From Trileptium ribeirensis (Eukaryota; Nematoda; Enoplea; Enoplida; Thoracostomopsidae): a stretch of 64,000 nucleotides of DNA. The notes beneath the pieces were generated by a model, which was not told the DNA's origin, did not search any database, and saw only the letters and a program-made list of their open reading frames with translations. This document shows positions 24,096-35,539 of the stretch, one piece after another (the first letter of the stretch is position 1; each line of letters begins with the position of its first letter). A program made the translations under genes and the position numbers. The DNA is taken from assembly GCA_030248225.1 (NCBI GenBank), contig JASANE010028299.1, forward strand, positions 1 through 64,000. The letters are read 5' to 3'.

Positions 24096-24778
24096 TGCTA
24101 AAATATACTTAACCTGGATCATAAACCGTACTATTTTACTATGTCACAAAATATTTTAGGAAACAGTTTTAGTTCAATCCAAATTTTGCGCAAAACTGCT
24201 CGAGAACACACTTTCTTAATTAAACGCGAAATTAAAATCAAGCTTCAATAAAGTTAATAAAGTCCCATAAACGATCCTATTTTAGTTTTTTTACATAAAT
24301 ATTTTTTACTGAACCATTTTTGGTCAATCGAAATGTGTCGCAAAATTGTTCGATAACACACTCATTAAAGAAATCAACCGAATTTGTGTTCCCAAAAATT
24401 TATAGGATATAACCAGGTTTTCTGCGAACAAAAATTTGTCGAATTTGAAACAAACGGATTAGTTCGCACAAACTAACAGATATATAATAGTGATTTGTTA
24501 ACAGCAACAAAATTAATGTGAAAATTCTTCCGAGTTGAGATGAATAATTGAAATGCAATGTTGTTAGATACCAAAGAACCGTTTTTCTACAAATTCAACT
24601 TTGCCTGGTTTCTGTTCGTTTACATGGTGCAAATTCTGTCGCTTGTGTTGTTTGATTTAATAAAATCTTCTATTACCGAATAAGCAAATCGAATTTAATT
24701 TTTTCTATACTTTTATATTCGATATCGGTTATTACAGAATAGTATGGTTGGTGGAATCATGTTAAATTTACCCTTGCA
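24096..24778. mobile_element. MITE, family B, with duplicated left part
   Basis: The left end TGCTAAAATATACTTAACC and the right end (24740-24778, ending ACCCTTGCA) match family B termini. TAT and TAC lie outside, a possibly mutated 3-bp duplication. The left subterminal text (a TCCTATTTTAG-type word, then GTCAATCGAAA) occurs twice, near 24148 and 24270, which explains the 683 bp length against 489 bp for the copy at 50975. Confidence 0.65.
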
Positions 24779-24781
24779 TAC

Positions 24782-25775
24782 ATAGGTATATATGTAATAT
24801 CGTTAGTACTAATAACATGTTACTGTGTTAGGCAAAATCATAAACCACGAACTGTTCGCTTTAAAACCTAACTACTATAATTATAGCCTATCCAACATCG
24901 CTTTAACTGAAAAAATGGAATTGATTGACAAAGCTAGAGATTAAGAATTACCGTTTTGCTTGTTAATTAACATTTCCAACCAATTATTAAGGTAACAGTG
25001 TGCCCATGAAAGCTAAGCACGTCTTGGGTCAAGCCTGCGCTCAATTACATCGAGATTTAAACCACGATAGTGGAAGTAAAATACTTGTAGGATAAGTAAG
25101 CGTAGTTTGACCTAATTTGCCAAGCCAGTTAACAGCTTTGATACATCAGCAACTGGAACGATGCAGCGACCGGTGTAGCATTCACGTTTGCTAGTCTGGT
25201 GGTATAACTTTTTTTAACGTGTCTCTTGATGATTTGTTTTATAATTAGGTAATTAAAAATCACGGCATAATAAAGCGTAATCACTGTCTGTACGTAAATC
25301 AAATACACAGCTAAGCAATTGTAATATGCGAATTTCGTGGTGAGACTCTATTTATCCGAAATAAACGATTATTTTCAGGAAATGAGTTAAAATCAGATTT
25401 TGGCCATAGAAAAGTCTGGATGATGAATCATTTACGACAATGAAAATAGGATTGTACTACGCATAAAAATCAATGCTTCTACTTAGGGTCCGTATCAAAA
25501 ATGGCCGCTTGTGACACGATAGTCCATCAAGTTAAAATCAAGGGTCGATATCAAAACAGGGGCGGTAATGACATTGTCCAACTACTAGGCTCAAACCTCT
25601 TTCCACTTTATCGTTGCCAGCCAGGAAATTTAGGCCAGTCAATACGACAAAATTATGGGGTGGCAACTGGAGCACGCTTTTTGTTAAGCCATGTGCTAGC
25701 TGTTCATAATACCTATTATTGCCTGATTATTCTGTGCTGTGGGGTAAAATGTTAGATTAAGAAATTTGTTAGCCT
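24782..25775. other. unassigned AT-rich sequence
   Basis: An 84-codon plus-strand ORF (25501-25755) has no recognisable domain. Nothing else seen. Confidence 0.45.
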
Positions 25776-25779
25776 GCAT

Positions 25780-26510
25780 TGCACAAGTGTTCGTAGGAGA
25801 GGTAGTGGGGTATCTATATAAATAATCAGACGCACAAGTGTTCGTAGGAGAGGTAGGGGGGTATCCATATAAATAGTCAGACACCCTTTCACTCCTCTCA
25901 GACCACATTCCCCTTGCACAAGTGTTCGTAGGAGAGGTAGAGGGGTATCCATATAAATAGTCAGACACCCTTTCACTCCTCTCAGACCACATTCCCCTTG
26001 CATAAGTGTTCGTAGGAGAGGTAGGGGGTATCCATATAAATAGTCAGACATACTTTCACTCCTCTCAAACCACATTCTCCTTGCACAAGTGTTCGTAGGA
26101 GAGGTAGGGGGTATCCATATAAATAGTCAGACACCCTTTCACTCCTCTCAGACCACATTCCCCTTGCACAAGTGTTCGTAGGAGAGGTAGGGGGGTATCC
26201 ATATAAATAGTCAGACACCCTTTCATTCCTCTCAGACCACATTCCCCTTGCACAAGTGTTCGTAGGAGAGGTAGGGGGGTATCCATATAAATAGTCAGAC
26301 ACCCTTTCATTCCTCTCAGACCACATTCCCCTTGCACAAGTGTTCGTAGGAGAGGTAGGGGGTATCCATATAAATAGTCAGACACCCTTTCACTCCTCTC
26401 AGACCACATTCCCCTTGCACAAGTGTTCGTAGGAGAGGTAGTGGGTTATCCACATAAATAGTCAGACACCTTTTTACTCCTCACAGACCACATTCCCCCA
26501 ATCCCCCACC
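25780..26510. repeat. 83-84 bp tandem array, 9 copies
   Basis: Units begin GCACAAGTGTTCGTAGGAGA at about 25781, 25832, 25916, 26000, 26083, 26166, 26250, 26334 and 26417. The first unit is shortened to 51 bp. All three minus-strand frames are largely open because the unit lacks stops there, so the 98-114 codon ORFs over it are artefacts. Confidence 0.95.
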
Positions 26511-27222
26511 TTTTTCCGATTGTCAAGCTCTATATACGCGTAAAATATTAGTCAACTTGTTCCCTAAAAAATTAATAAAATAAGGGCAACGCTGATTCGG
26601 AATCTCTTTTTTACATTGCATTATATTTGTTGCAGACAATACAATGAATAAATTTACTGTGTAATATACTATAACTATAACTTATAAGTTATAACTATAC
26701 TATATATAGTTATAATATACTATAACTATAAGTTATAGTTTACTATAACTGTGTAATGAAACCCGACCAAAAAGTGATTAGTTATACATAACATGGGTAA
26801 TAGGTCTAATACTGGTTAAAAATCTATAGGGGTCCATGCCTCCGAAAGACCCAAACTATTTTTGGGGTGGCGTTCTGTCTCCTCTGCGTCCCAAGTTTTA
26901 CGTCAGTTGTTTTATGCTTACTGCTGTATATTTATTACTCATATAATTCGTGTATAACATTATTCGGTATAGAAGATAGAGAGTACGTGCGTACCACAAG
27001 GAAAATTCAGGAATGAATAATTTTGTGAATATAATTTTCAGCTATTTACTAAGACACATGGCGTTGGGTGAGGTTGTCGGATGTCACACGGGATGTCACA
27101 CACGGATGTCACACGGGGCGGAGCGAGGCAGACTAGCTGTCCCGCTTCCAGCTCCAATGCTACGTCAAAACCACAGCTGTCTGACTGGCGTTCATTTACA
27201 CGTTATTTTAGAATTAGTTATT
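26511..27222. other. spacer with AT palindromes and a short TG-repeat
   Basis: 26657-26757 is almost entirely built of TATAACTATA and TTATAAGTTATAA-type words that form nested palindromes. At 27080-27115 GATGTCACACGG is repeated three times. No gene seen; the ORF at 27013-27234 spans these repeats. Confidence 0.6.
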
Positions 27223-27229
27223 TATAGAC

Positions 27230-27517
27230 CATAGGCGTCGATAAGGGGTAGGGGCTGTTAGCCCTTTAGGGTGTGACCCCTGGAGCCATATTTATCGCCC
27301 CTCTAAAGGCTCCGGATGACCCACCCTCACAGCCAGTCGGAGGGGCACGGAATATTTTACGAAAAATTAGCAAATGAGCTAAATTTGTGGAGTGAAATTG
27401 GCAAATATGAAGGAACCCCGTGTGATAGAAGGTCTACGTATTCCTTTTGGAGACCCCTCAACGCCCCACGGCACCTGTTTACGTTCCCCTAAACTGTCAC
27501 ACCTTCGACACCAATGA
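27230..27517. mobile_element. 288 bp hAT-like MITE
   Basis: The left end CATAGGCGTCGATAAGGGG and the right end (reverse complement TCATTGGTGTCGAAGG) are imperfect inverted repeats. TATAGAC flanks both sides (27223-27229 and 27518-27524); one more base out would give an 8-bp duplication with one mismatch. Length, CA..TG ends and a 7-8 bp duplication fit a non-autonomous hAT element. The inside is GC-richer than the flanks and noncoding. Confidence 0.65.
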
Positions 27518-27524
27518 TATAGAC

Positions 27525-28970
27525 ATATAGGTTAAACATACCGCACATATTTTTTGAAAGTGACAACTTAAGTTGATAAACTCAAAATAAGTGTCTATAA
27601 ACAGATGCAAAGACACCACCACACACAATAGCGGCTAGCGTGTTTGTTCTTTATTCTTACATTAACGGCTTAACAAATATTATAGCATATTTTACGACAA
27701 CCGACTACAAGGAACTTTATCCGACAAAAAGGAAACACTACCACAGCTCACCGATCATAAACATTATCCTAAACTCGTTTTCTAAACGCCGCGCTATAAA
27801 AATAAAAAAATGACTTGCTGTCATTTTATCATCATCATCAAATTATACGTTGATACCCATGTACCAATATGTATATATTAGCATGCATTGTCCGCTCATG
27901 TTGTAAATTATTTAACAAAACCAGTGAAAATGAGGTTGTAGATCCGGGTTTGTGACGTAAAAGATGTTTCAGCATCATTGGACAAAAAACCATACAAACT
28001 ACTTAAAACTTAGAACATTTTCCGACAGTTTTAAAAGTTGCCTAAAATACATCGAAGGCGGTTTCTAGGCGCACAATAGCACTGATTAGTAAGTATCAAT
28101 GATATAACATCTATTCAAGGTAAGACTTGTATGAAATTTAACAGTTTACCCATGCAACTAATTATACACCAAAATATTTTTTGAACTTCATATTCTATAT
28201 TTTTACGGCAACAAATGATATATAAAGCACATCAGAACAAAATTTAAAATTATGAGTAATAACATTCCGGAAAATAGGAAACTTAAGAAAAAAGGAAAAA
28301 CTGTGGTATTTGATTTGTTGATCTCCTGCCGCGTTACCTTCCTCGCAAATCCCTTCCACTTGCCGGCACCATTTACCGTCTCCCAATCTCCGAGCCGTCA
28401 AACCCTTGACTCGTTGAGATTTAATATTTCGTTGTCGCCAAAATGAATTTGTTAAAAGAGAGATCTTTCCGGACAAGTAGAGAGGTAAGCCGAAACCAAA
28501 AAGCGCCTGAGCAAAGTTACCGGGCAAAGGTAAGAGCCCGTTGCCTCAATATATATCTTTAGTACCTCTACGATACTTGTGGGTTTTGGACTTGACAATA
28601 TTTAAAGTTACATATTCGTCGTTGCTCGAGAATTCCAGATCTTTAACATGCCAGAGCGATCGTGTCTCCGAAACGGAGGAAACCAGCAAACCACAGGACC
28701 CAGAATAAGGCGTTGTGTATATGTTTGATGCATGCGGTTCCAAATAAGAATAGCGCAACTAGAAAGTTCATCGAAAGGTGACAGCGTGTCGTTGTTTGTT
28801 CGGACGCGATGTAAACCATAACACGACATTATAAACCAAATCAAAAATTGACTAAAGGCCAATACCAGTTTTTCCGACCAAACAATAGGCCAAAACCGAA
28901 AGAGGAATAGACGCAGCTAGCGGAAGGAGCACAACAACCCGACTGAACTTTAGTAATAAAAAACAGCAGG
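27525..28970. other. unassigned sequence with weak 110-codon ORF
   Basis: A minus-strand ORF at 28195-28527 gives a 110-residue product of mixed composition; the opposite strand is also open, and no family is recognised. Other ORFs are shorter. Confidence 0.35.
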
Positions 28971-28974
28971 GCGT

Positions 28975-30404
28975 GAATCGGATCCACGGAAAACGGCGAC
29001 GACCGCGCCAAATCATTTTGACCGTATGAGAAAACTCCTCGAAGGTGACACAGATACCCGTGCACCGTAGTGAGAGTCAACGAGGCCAACGCAAAACGCG
29101 GATCCATGGAAAACGGCGGCGACCGCACCAAAACATTTTTACCGTATGAGAAAAAATCCTCGAAGGTGACGCAAATACGCGTGCACCGTAGTGGGAGCCA
29201 ACGAGGCCAACGCAAAACGCGGATCCACGGAAAACGGCGACGACCGCACCAAAACATTTTTACCGTATGAGAAAAGTCCTCGAAGGTGACGCAGATACGC
29301 GTGCCCCGTAGTGGGAGCCAACGAGGCCAACGCAAAACGCGGATGCACGGAAAACGGCGACGACCGCACCAAAACATTTTTACCGTATGAGAAAAGTCCT
29401 CGAAGGTGACGCAGATACGCGTGCACCGTAGTGAGGTCAAAGAGGCCAACGCAAAACGCGGATCCATGGAAAACGGCGGCGACCGTACCAAAACATTTTT
29501 ACCGTATGAGAAAAGTCCTCGAAGGTGACGCAGATACGCGTGCACCGTAGTGGGAGCCAACGAGGCCAACACAAAACGCGGATTCGCGGAAAACGGCGAC
29601 GACCGCACCAAAACATTTTGACCGTATGAGAAAAGTCCTCGAGGGTGACGCAGATACACGTGCACCGTAGTGGGAGCCAACGAGGCCAACGCAAAACGCG
29701 GATCCACGGAAAACGGCGACGACCGCACCAAAACATTTTTACCGTATGAGAAAAGTCCTCGAAGGTGACGCATATACGCGTGCCCCGTAGTGGGAGCCAA
29801 CGAGGCCAACGCAAAACGCGGATGCACGGAAAACGGCGACGACCGCACCAAAACATTTTTACCGTATGAGAAAAGTCCTCGAAGGTGACGCAGATACGCG
29901 TGCACCGTAGTGAGGTCAACGAGGCCAACACAAAACGCGGATTCGCGGAAAACGGCGACGACCGCGCCAAAACATTTTTACCGTATGAGAAAAGTCCTCG
30001 AAGGTGACGCAGATACGCGTGCACCGTAGTGGGAGCCAACGAGGCCAACACAAAACGCGGATTCGCGGAAAACGGCGACGACCGCACCAAAACATTTTGA
30101 CCGTATGAGAAAAGTCCTCGAGGGTGACGCAGATACACGTGCACCGTAGTGGAAGCCAACGAGGCCAACGCAAAACGCGGATCCACGGAAAACGGCGACG
30201 ACCGCACAAAAACATTTTGACCGTATGAGAAAAGTCCGCGAAGGTGACGCAGATACGCGTGCACCGTAGTGGTAGCCAACGAGGCCAACGCATCACGAGG
30301 ATCCATGGAAAACGGCGACGACAGCACCAAAACATTTTGACCATATGAGAAAAGTCCTAGAAGGTCACGCAGATGCGCGTGCACCGTAGTGGGAGCCAAC
30401 AAAC
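28975..30404. repeat. 120 bp GC-rich tandem array, about 12 copies, with 4-unit duplication
   Basis: The unit holds GCGGATCCACGGAAAACGGC, a GACCGTATGAGAAAAGTCC-type word and GATACGCGTGCACCGTAGTG. Unit variants recur 480 bp apart: the GTGCCCC variant at about 29301 and 29780, GGATGCACGG at 29340 and 29820, and the shortened GTGAGGTCAA at 29428 and 29908. A four-unit block has therefore been duplicated. Because the unit is 120 bp, minus-strand frames stay open and give 354- and 374-codon ORFs of 40-residue repeats; two frames are open together and shift at the shortened units, so I read them as by-products. Confidence 0.95.
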
Positions 30405-31090
30405 GTCTATTTTTATACTCATGTCCCACGCCCCGAAACAACGAACTTGCTTGAAGGAGGGCTGAAATAATATACAGTTGGATAAGGGTGGTCATGGAGG
30501 GGAAATTACGGAATAATATAACAACTGTATTAAAAACTACAGCGAATCGACACAAATACAACGCCGTGCATGAAAACCATTGAATAAGTCCGTAAAGCGG
30601 GATCGAAAATGCAAACCATCTCGTTAGCTAGCACGTAAACTATCAATTAACATTACGCTACACTATGTGTTAACAACAGTTGCGTGGCTCGCTTGAGAGA
30701 TGTTGAACACAAACAAAGATACACGTGGCGACCCACAGCCAGGATTATTAAGAATCTGATTTAGCACTCAGCCAAAAAGCATATAAGTTTCTTTATGCAA
30801 CGCCGAATTCTGGTCTGAACCGGCTAGAATGAAACAATGCGCATGTTCAAAATCTTTCATGTCGGTGACAAACCGACTAAAACGAAGTGCGACAAACCAT
30901 AACAAAAAAGGCGCTCGTGTCCAGTACGAAACTACAACTAGCATTTTGCTTCCGGGCTTCTGGAAATTACGAAACACAGATATAATTAGATGAGGCGGAG
31001 GGACCTCTCAGACTGTGTCATGATGCCATGAATGCATGGAAGCATCAACCCCGAAGTTCCCGGACACCAAAATTTTTAATAGAAACGAAG
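30405..31090. other. unassigned sequence
   Basis: No recognisable gene; ORFs up to 69 codons. Confidence 0.5.
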
Positions 31091-31096
31091 ACACTT

Positions 31097-31445
31097 ATGC
31101 GTCTTTCATATACAAACGAGTGCACGAACTGCACACCGTAGACACGTCGCGCAACGATTTCACACAAAATGAAGACATCGGCTTTCCATTGCACGCAAAA
31201 TGAAGACAACGACTTTCAATTGCACGCAATATGAAGACAACAGCTTTCCATTGCACGCAAAATGAAGACAACGGCTTCCAGTTAGATATTGATGTCCCCT
31301 CCTGTTACATATTGGTGCATCCTCCAGTTTGATATTGGTGCCCACCTCCAGTTTCATACTGGTGTCCCGCTCCGGTTTGATATTGATGCCCCCCTCCAAT
31401 TTGATATTGGTGTTCCCCTTAAGTTTGGTATTGGTGCTCCCTCCA
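31097..31445. mobile_element. solo foldback arm with minisatellite
   Basis: Begins ATGCGTCTTTCATA, then follows the arm of the large foldback (42092-42200): the text around CACCGTAGACACGTCGCGCA is shared. A 36-38 bp unit (TTGCACGCAAAATGAAGACA) is repeated about four times at 31155-31275. Then comes the 22-24 bp minisatellite CCAGTTTGATATTGGTGCC at 31285-31437. No mirrored arm is found nearby, so this is a truncated copy. Confidence 0.75.
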
Positions 31446-31980
31446 ATGAATTCGTAACGTATTCAATGAATTCGCAAATGCATTTGTGGTACAAGGTTCC
31501 CAACATTTTTGCATGTAATCGGAAAGACCCTGCGTGAAGGATCGGTCGTTCCAATCGCAGAAGCGATTTAAGGCAACTGCGTGAAAATTTAAACCTCGAG
31601 GCAACCAACAAGAGGATAGATTGATTTTCGTGAGCTTGAAAACTGATCAATGCGCAGAGCAAACTGATGAAGCCAAGGCTTTCGCGAGAGATGATGCGCG
31701 CAATCGCATGATTGTTGGTAAAAGAGATAGCAGGGAAACCGCTAAATTAAGGCTTCGAAGGACACGAGGGGAAACAAACCCGCATAAATTTCGCGAACGC
31801 TGGAACTGACATTCTACTAAGGGTATGGTAAAACAAAATGTGCTTCAAAAATTCGTCAACCACTGCATAATACACTTGGTAAAATTAGGAGCATCGCTAT
31901 ACAATAGTACGCAGGATCGGATAATTATGTAAAAATAATAAATTTAATATCAGAGACAACTTGTAAGGTTAAACTTTTAC
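31446..31980. other. unassigned sequence between foldback arm and DIRS-like relic
   Basis: A 62-codon plus-strand ORF (31621-31809) is rich in Arg, Lys, Asp and Glu but has no recognised family. Nothing else seen. Confidence 0.4.
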
Positions 31981-31982
31981 TC

Positions 31983-32600
31983 TCATCCAAACCAATCCTG
32001 CTCCACAAAGTTATAAAGATTCTGGGTAGGTAAAATGGCTGAAACACTTAGCACAGACCAGTTCCTTACTATGTTGCCCGTAGCTTGCAGTATAACACGA
32101 CTAGTAACAACATGACGATCCAAAATACGCTGCAAGAGCGTTAAAGTCTTCTGTTCTGTACTTTATCTTCAGGCATAGCAATCAAAGCTGCCACAGAATC
32201 AAATTCGATACCTAAAAATGCTGTATTATAAAGCACAGGATGTAAAATACTTTTCTCCCGATTGACTAAAACTCCGCCTTACTTAGATTCCCAGCCGATG
32301 CCAAGCCGATCTGTTTCTGCAACTGTGTCACTGAGAATGAAATCAAAAGGCCGTAATCTGCATACAAAACGATAAGCAACCAAACCTCTCGCCATTTAAG
32401 CATCAGTGTAGCAGCAAGCTTTGTAAAAAATGGTTCTGATGATACCATAAACAACGCACAGTTATACACATAGGTATTGCCTTGCCACCGAAATCCTAAG
32501 CACTGGTGAATGGCTAAACAATGATAACCGGATTTGGGACCGAATTTTGGAGAAAAATAACGATGCACGATATAACTTAAATCGAATCGCATGTCTTATA
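31983..32600 (-). pseudogene. DIRS-like reverse transcriptase / RNase H relic
   Basis: The minus strand encodes the reverse transcriptase core of a tyrosine-recombinase (DIRS-type) retrotransposon. In order: KSGYHCLAIHQ, CLGFRWQGN, FTKLAATLMLKW, then the catalytic loop read as YADYGLLIS, all within the ORF at 32266-32592. After a frameshift near 32275 the reading continues with VNREKSIL and FLGIEFDS, then MPEDKVQN, and after a further shift with a segment ending NFVEQDWFG at about 31985. The first catalytic Asp (normally FDLKSGYH) reads FGP, and the second Asp of the YxDD box is Tyr. With two lost catalytic residues and two or more frameshifts the copy is dead. No recombinase or terminal repeats were found. 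Confidence 0.7.
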
Positions 32601-32713
32601 TGTTAAAGCAAAATCGTTTAAAAATAATTTAGATACGAACAATCCTAAATCAGTGGGAGCTTACTGGATTTTGTGGAACAGACGAAGGATTTACGCAAAA
32701 AAGAAGTATCATA

Positions 32714-33140
32714 TAGAACTAAACTTAAAATGACCCCGCTGATCATACTGTGTTTTTGAAAAAATGAGTTCTCGAACATTTTTGTATCGGTCGTAGAAAG
32801 CCCATTTCTGATCGCATACAACACATTTGTTCGCGAACAAAATTTTGCGGGATTTGAAATCACAATGGTTTTGTACGCGAACATTAATTCATAAATAATA
32901 GGACCGTTTCGCTTATGACGTCACAGTTACATTAAATTTGTTGGCGAACAGAGACAATTCCGAATTCAAAGATATCATATGTTGTTTAACTGTAATTATC
33001 TAAATGAAAATCGCTAAGACTTGGTTAGCGACCACGCAGATCGAATTTCCTGTTTATTCCGTAACATTGGATATGGATTTCACATCGGATTTTGCAAAAT
33101 AGGATGGTTGGTTAGTTGGGTCACATTAAACTTAGTCGCA
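32714..33140. mobile_element. MITE, family B, diverged copy
   Basis: The left part reads TAAACTTAAAATGACCCCG and the right part AGGATGGTTGG then GGGTCACATTAAACTTAG, both matching family B ends. It carries GTTCGCGAAC near 32830. The outermost bases are diverged and no target duplication was read. The 65-codon ORF at 33021 lies inside and is not a gene. Confidence 0.65.
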
Positions 33141-33760
33141 CATCTCCAACCTGTTAAACCGCCCCCGAGAAATAAGATCTCGTATATCTATGGAACAAAA
33201 TCGCCCAAAACGAATTGAATTGCTGGCGTGTTTTAAAGAAAAACAAAAAGGACTTCGGACGAAAGAAAGACTGTAATTGAACTGCACACAATTTAAAATG
33301 TCAGCCGGGCACACTATAGCAGACAAAAAAATTCCGGTGAGCCCGAAGCCTCTTATCGATTACTACTGCCTCTGAGATCTTGAAATTGGTGCATGTATGA
33401 CTTTCAGTATAAAATGGCAAAATTAGAATAAGTAATAGTATGTATAAAAAAATACAAACAAATAAATATAATTTTGAGCTATATTAGTTTGTATATAATA
33501 GCTGTCCAAAGTCCTAATTGTTAAATTAGCGAAATGTATAGACAGTCAACCAACGATGATCCATATATTGAAGATTTTGATTATACTATTCTGTTCTGAT
33601 ATTTTCTATTCAATCTAAGTTATATATCGGCGCATACTATAGTCGCTTTTCATATAAAAAGTTCGGCAAATCCTCAATGGATTACAATGTTTCGACATGA
33701 ATAATTTTTAATCTGAATACAGGGTTTTAATTCGCTCAGTTTTATTCTCAAAACTAGGCG
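33141..33760. other. unassigned AT-rich sequence
   Basis: Nothing recognisable. Confidence 0.5.
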
Positions 33761-33763
33761 ATT

Positions 33764-34905
33764 TAAATATGATCAGTATACACATAGTCGGATACAAACG
33801 GAGACTCCAACCTTTTCGTCACATACACTTGGCTCTCTATAATATGGTCCATCTTCTGCACTAAACACCGTTGCATACGGCAAGTGAGGTTTACGATAGT
33901 TAGTAGTTTCTCTCCCATCCGAACGTACTGGATCTGCCGATGCGTATAAACATCAAACAACATCCTTACTCATACCCCTTCTTCACATACTCTTGGCTGT
34001 CTGCCATATCGTCCATCTTCTGTACTATTCACCGTTGCATACGATAAATGAGGTTTATGATAAGGAGTAGTCTCTCTCCCATCCGAACGTACAGGATCAG
34101 CCGATGCGTATAAACATCAAACAACATCGCTTACTCCTACACCTTCGTCACATACTCTTGGTTGTCTGCCATATCGTCCATCTTCTGTACTAAACACCGT
34201 TTCATACGATAAATGAGGTTTATGATAGGGAATAGTTTCTTTCCCATCCGAAAGTCCTGGATCAGCCAATGCGTATAAACATCAAACAACATCGCTTACT
34301 CCTACACCTTCGTCACATACTCTTGGTGCCATATCGTCCATCTTCTGTACTAAACACCGTTGCATACGATAAATGAGGTTTAGGATAGGGAAAAGTTTGT
34401 TTCCTATCCGAACGTACTGGATCAGCCGATGCGTATAAACATCAAATAACATCGCTTACTCCTACAACTTCGTCACATACTCTTGGTTGTCTGCCATATC
34501 GTCCATCTTCTGTACTAAACACCGTTTCATACGATAAATGAGGTTTATGATAGGGAATAGTTTCTTTCCCATCCGAAAGTCCTGGATCAGCCAATGCGTA
34601 TAAACATCAAACAACATCGCTTACTCCTACACCTTCGTCACATACTCTTGGTGCCATATCGTCCATCTTCTGTACTAAACACCGTTGCATACGATAAATG
34701 AGGTTTAGGATAGGGAAAAGTTTGTTTCCTATCCGAACGTACTGGATCAGCCGATGCGTATAAACATCAAATAACATCGCTTACTCCTACAACTTCGTCA
34801 CATACTCTTGGTTGTCTGCCATATCGTCCATCTTCTGTACTAAACACCGTTGCATACGATAAATGAGGTTTAGGATAGGGAGTAGTCACTTGGCGGTTGG
34901 ATCTC
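33764..34905. repeat. tandem array, about 162 bp unit, 7 copies in 325 bp dimers
   Basis: Units contain GCCATATCGTCCATCTTCTG, CACCGTTGCATACG and AACATCGCTTACTCCTACA, the last at 34123, 34289, 34449, 34613 and 34774. Two unit types alternate: one has GGTTGTCTGCC and CGAAAGTCCTGG, the other GGTGCC and CGAACGTACTGG. Two dimers (about 34139-34464 and 34465-34788) are almost identical, so the dimer was copied recently. Confidence 0.9.
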
Positions 34906-35332
34906 TTTACTTTCTCATCTAAAAAGGCTACAACATAGATGTATTCCCATAGGTATACATTTAGATGTGATCCTAAAAGCTGGGATTTTTTTATCAAGTC
35001 ACTACATTTATTAATGAGTTACAGCTACTGATAGTAAAATTACAACTGCACTTTTGACACAAAATAGATGATTTTAACTATTATAACTGAAGATTACTAT
35101 ATTAATACTGTTATTTACAGTTTTTTCAAGTAAACTTCGTCAATCTTTTAGATAGATCACATTACAACAAACTCTTTTTATAAATTTTAGCTCAAAATAT
35201 TAGTTTTGAAGCCACTACTATTTCCATGAAGTAGAATATGGAAATGAATATATATTTTAACTATAATACCAAAAACTAAAGCTTTTGTTAAATTGGACAG
35301 ACAACATGGTACCAACGCGCTCCTGATGGCAG
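34906..35332. other. unassigned AT-rich sequence
   Basis: Nothing recognisable. Confidence 0.5.
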
Positions 35333-35334
35333 GA

Positions 35335-35539
35335 CCCATGTCAACTTTAGGGGCCGGAGTATAATGCATGCCATACCGTTCTCGATATACTAAGCTAAAA
35401 TAAGTCTTAGCCTAAGTTAAGGTCCCTCTATGAGTATGTACTAAGCCTAAACCGAAGTCGGGGAGCTGCCGCCCCCGAACACCCGCTCTAAGCTGTTCTT
35501 TTTTACGTTATAACGGCCGGCCCCTAAACTTGACATGGG
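35335..35539. mobile_element. 205 bp MITE, family E
   Basis: The left end CCCATGTCAACTTTAGGGG is repeated inverted at the right end (35521-35539), with GGCCGG adjoining on both sides. The interior shares text with 40734-40894 (opposite orientation) and 11365-11530. No clear target duplication; superfamily unknown. Confidence 0.75.

Noticed and set aside
25696..26409. Minus-strand ORFs of 98-114 codons
   Set aside because: Repeat translations of the 83-84 bp array.
25780..26510. CRISPR-like regular array
   Set aside because: Whole 83-84 bp units repeat with no unique spacers, and the surroundings are eukaryotic transposon-rich DNA. The same holds for the other arrays.
28841..30561. Two minus-strand ORFs of 354 and 374 codons as real genes
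   Set aside because: They follow from a 120 bp stop-free unit, overlap in different frames and change frame wherever a unit is one base short.
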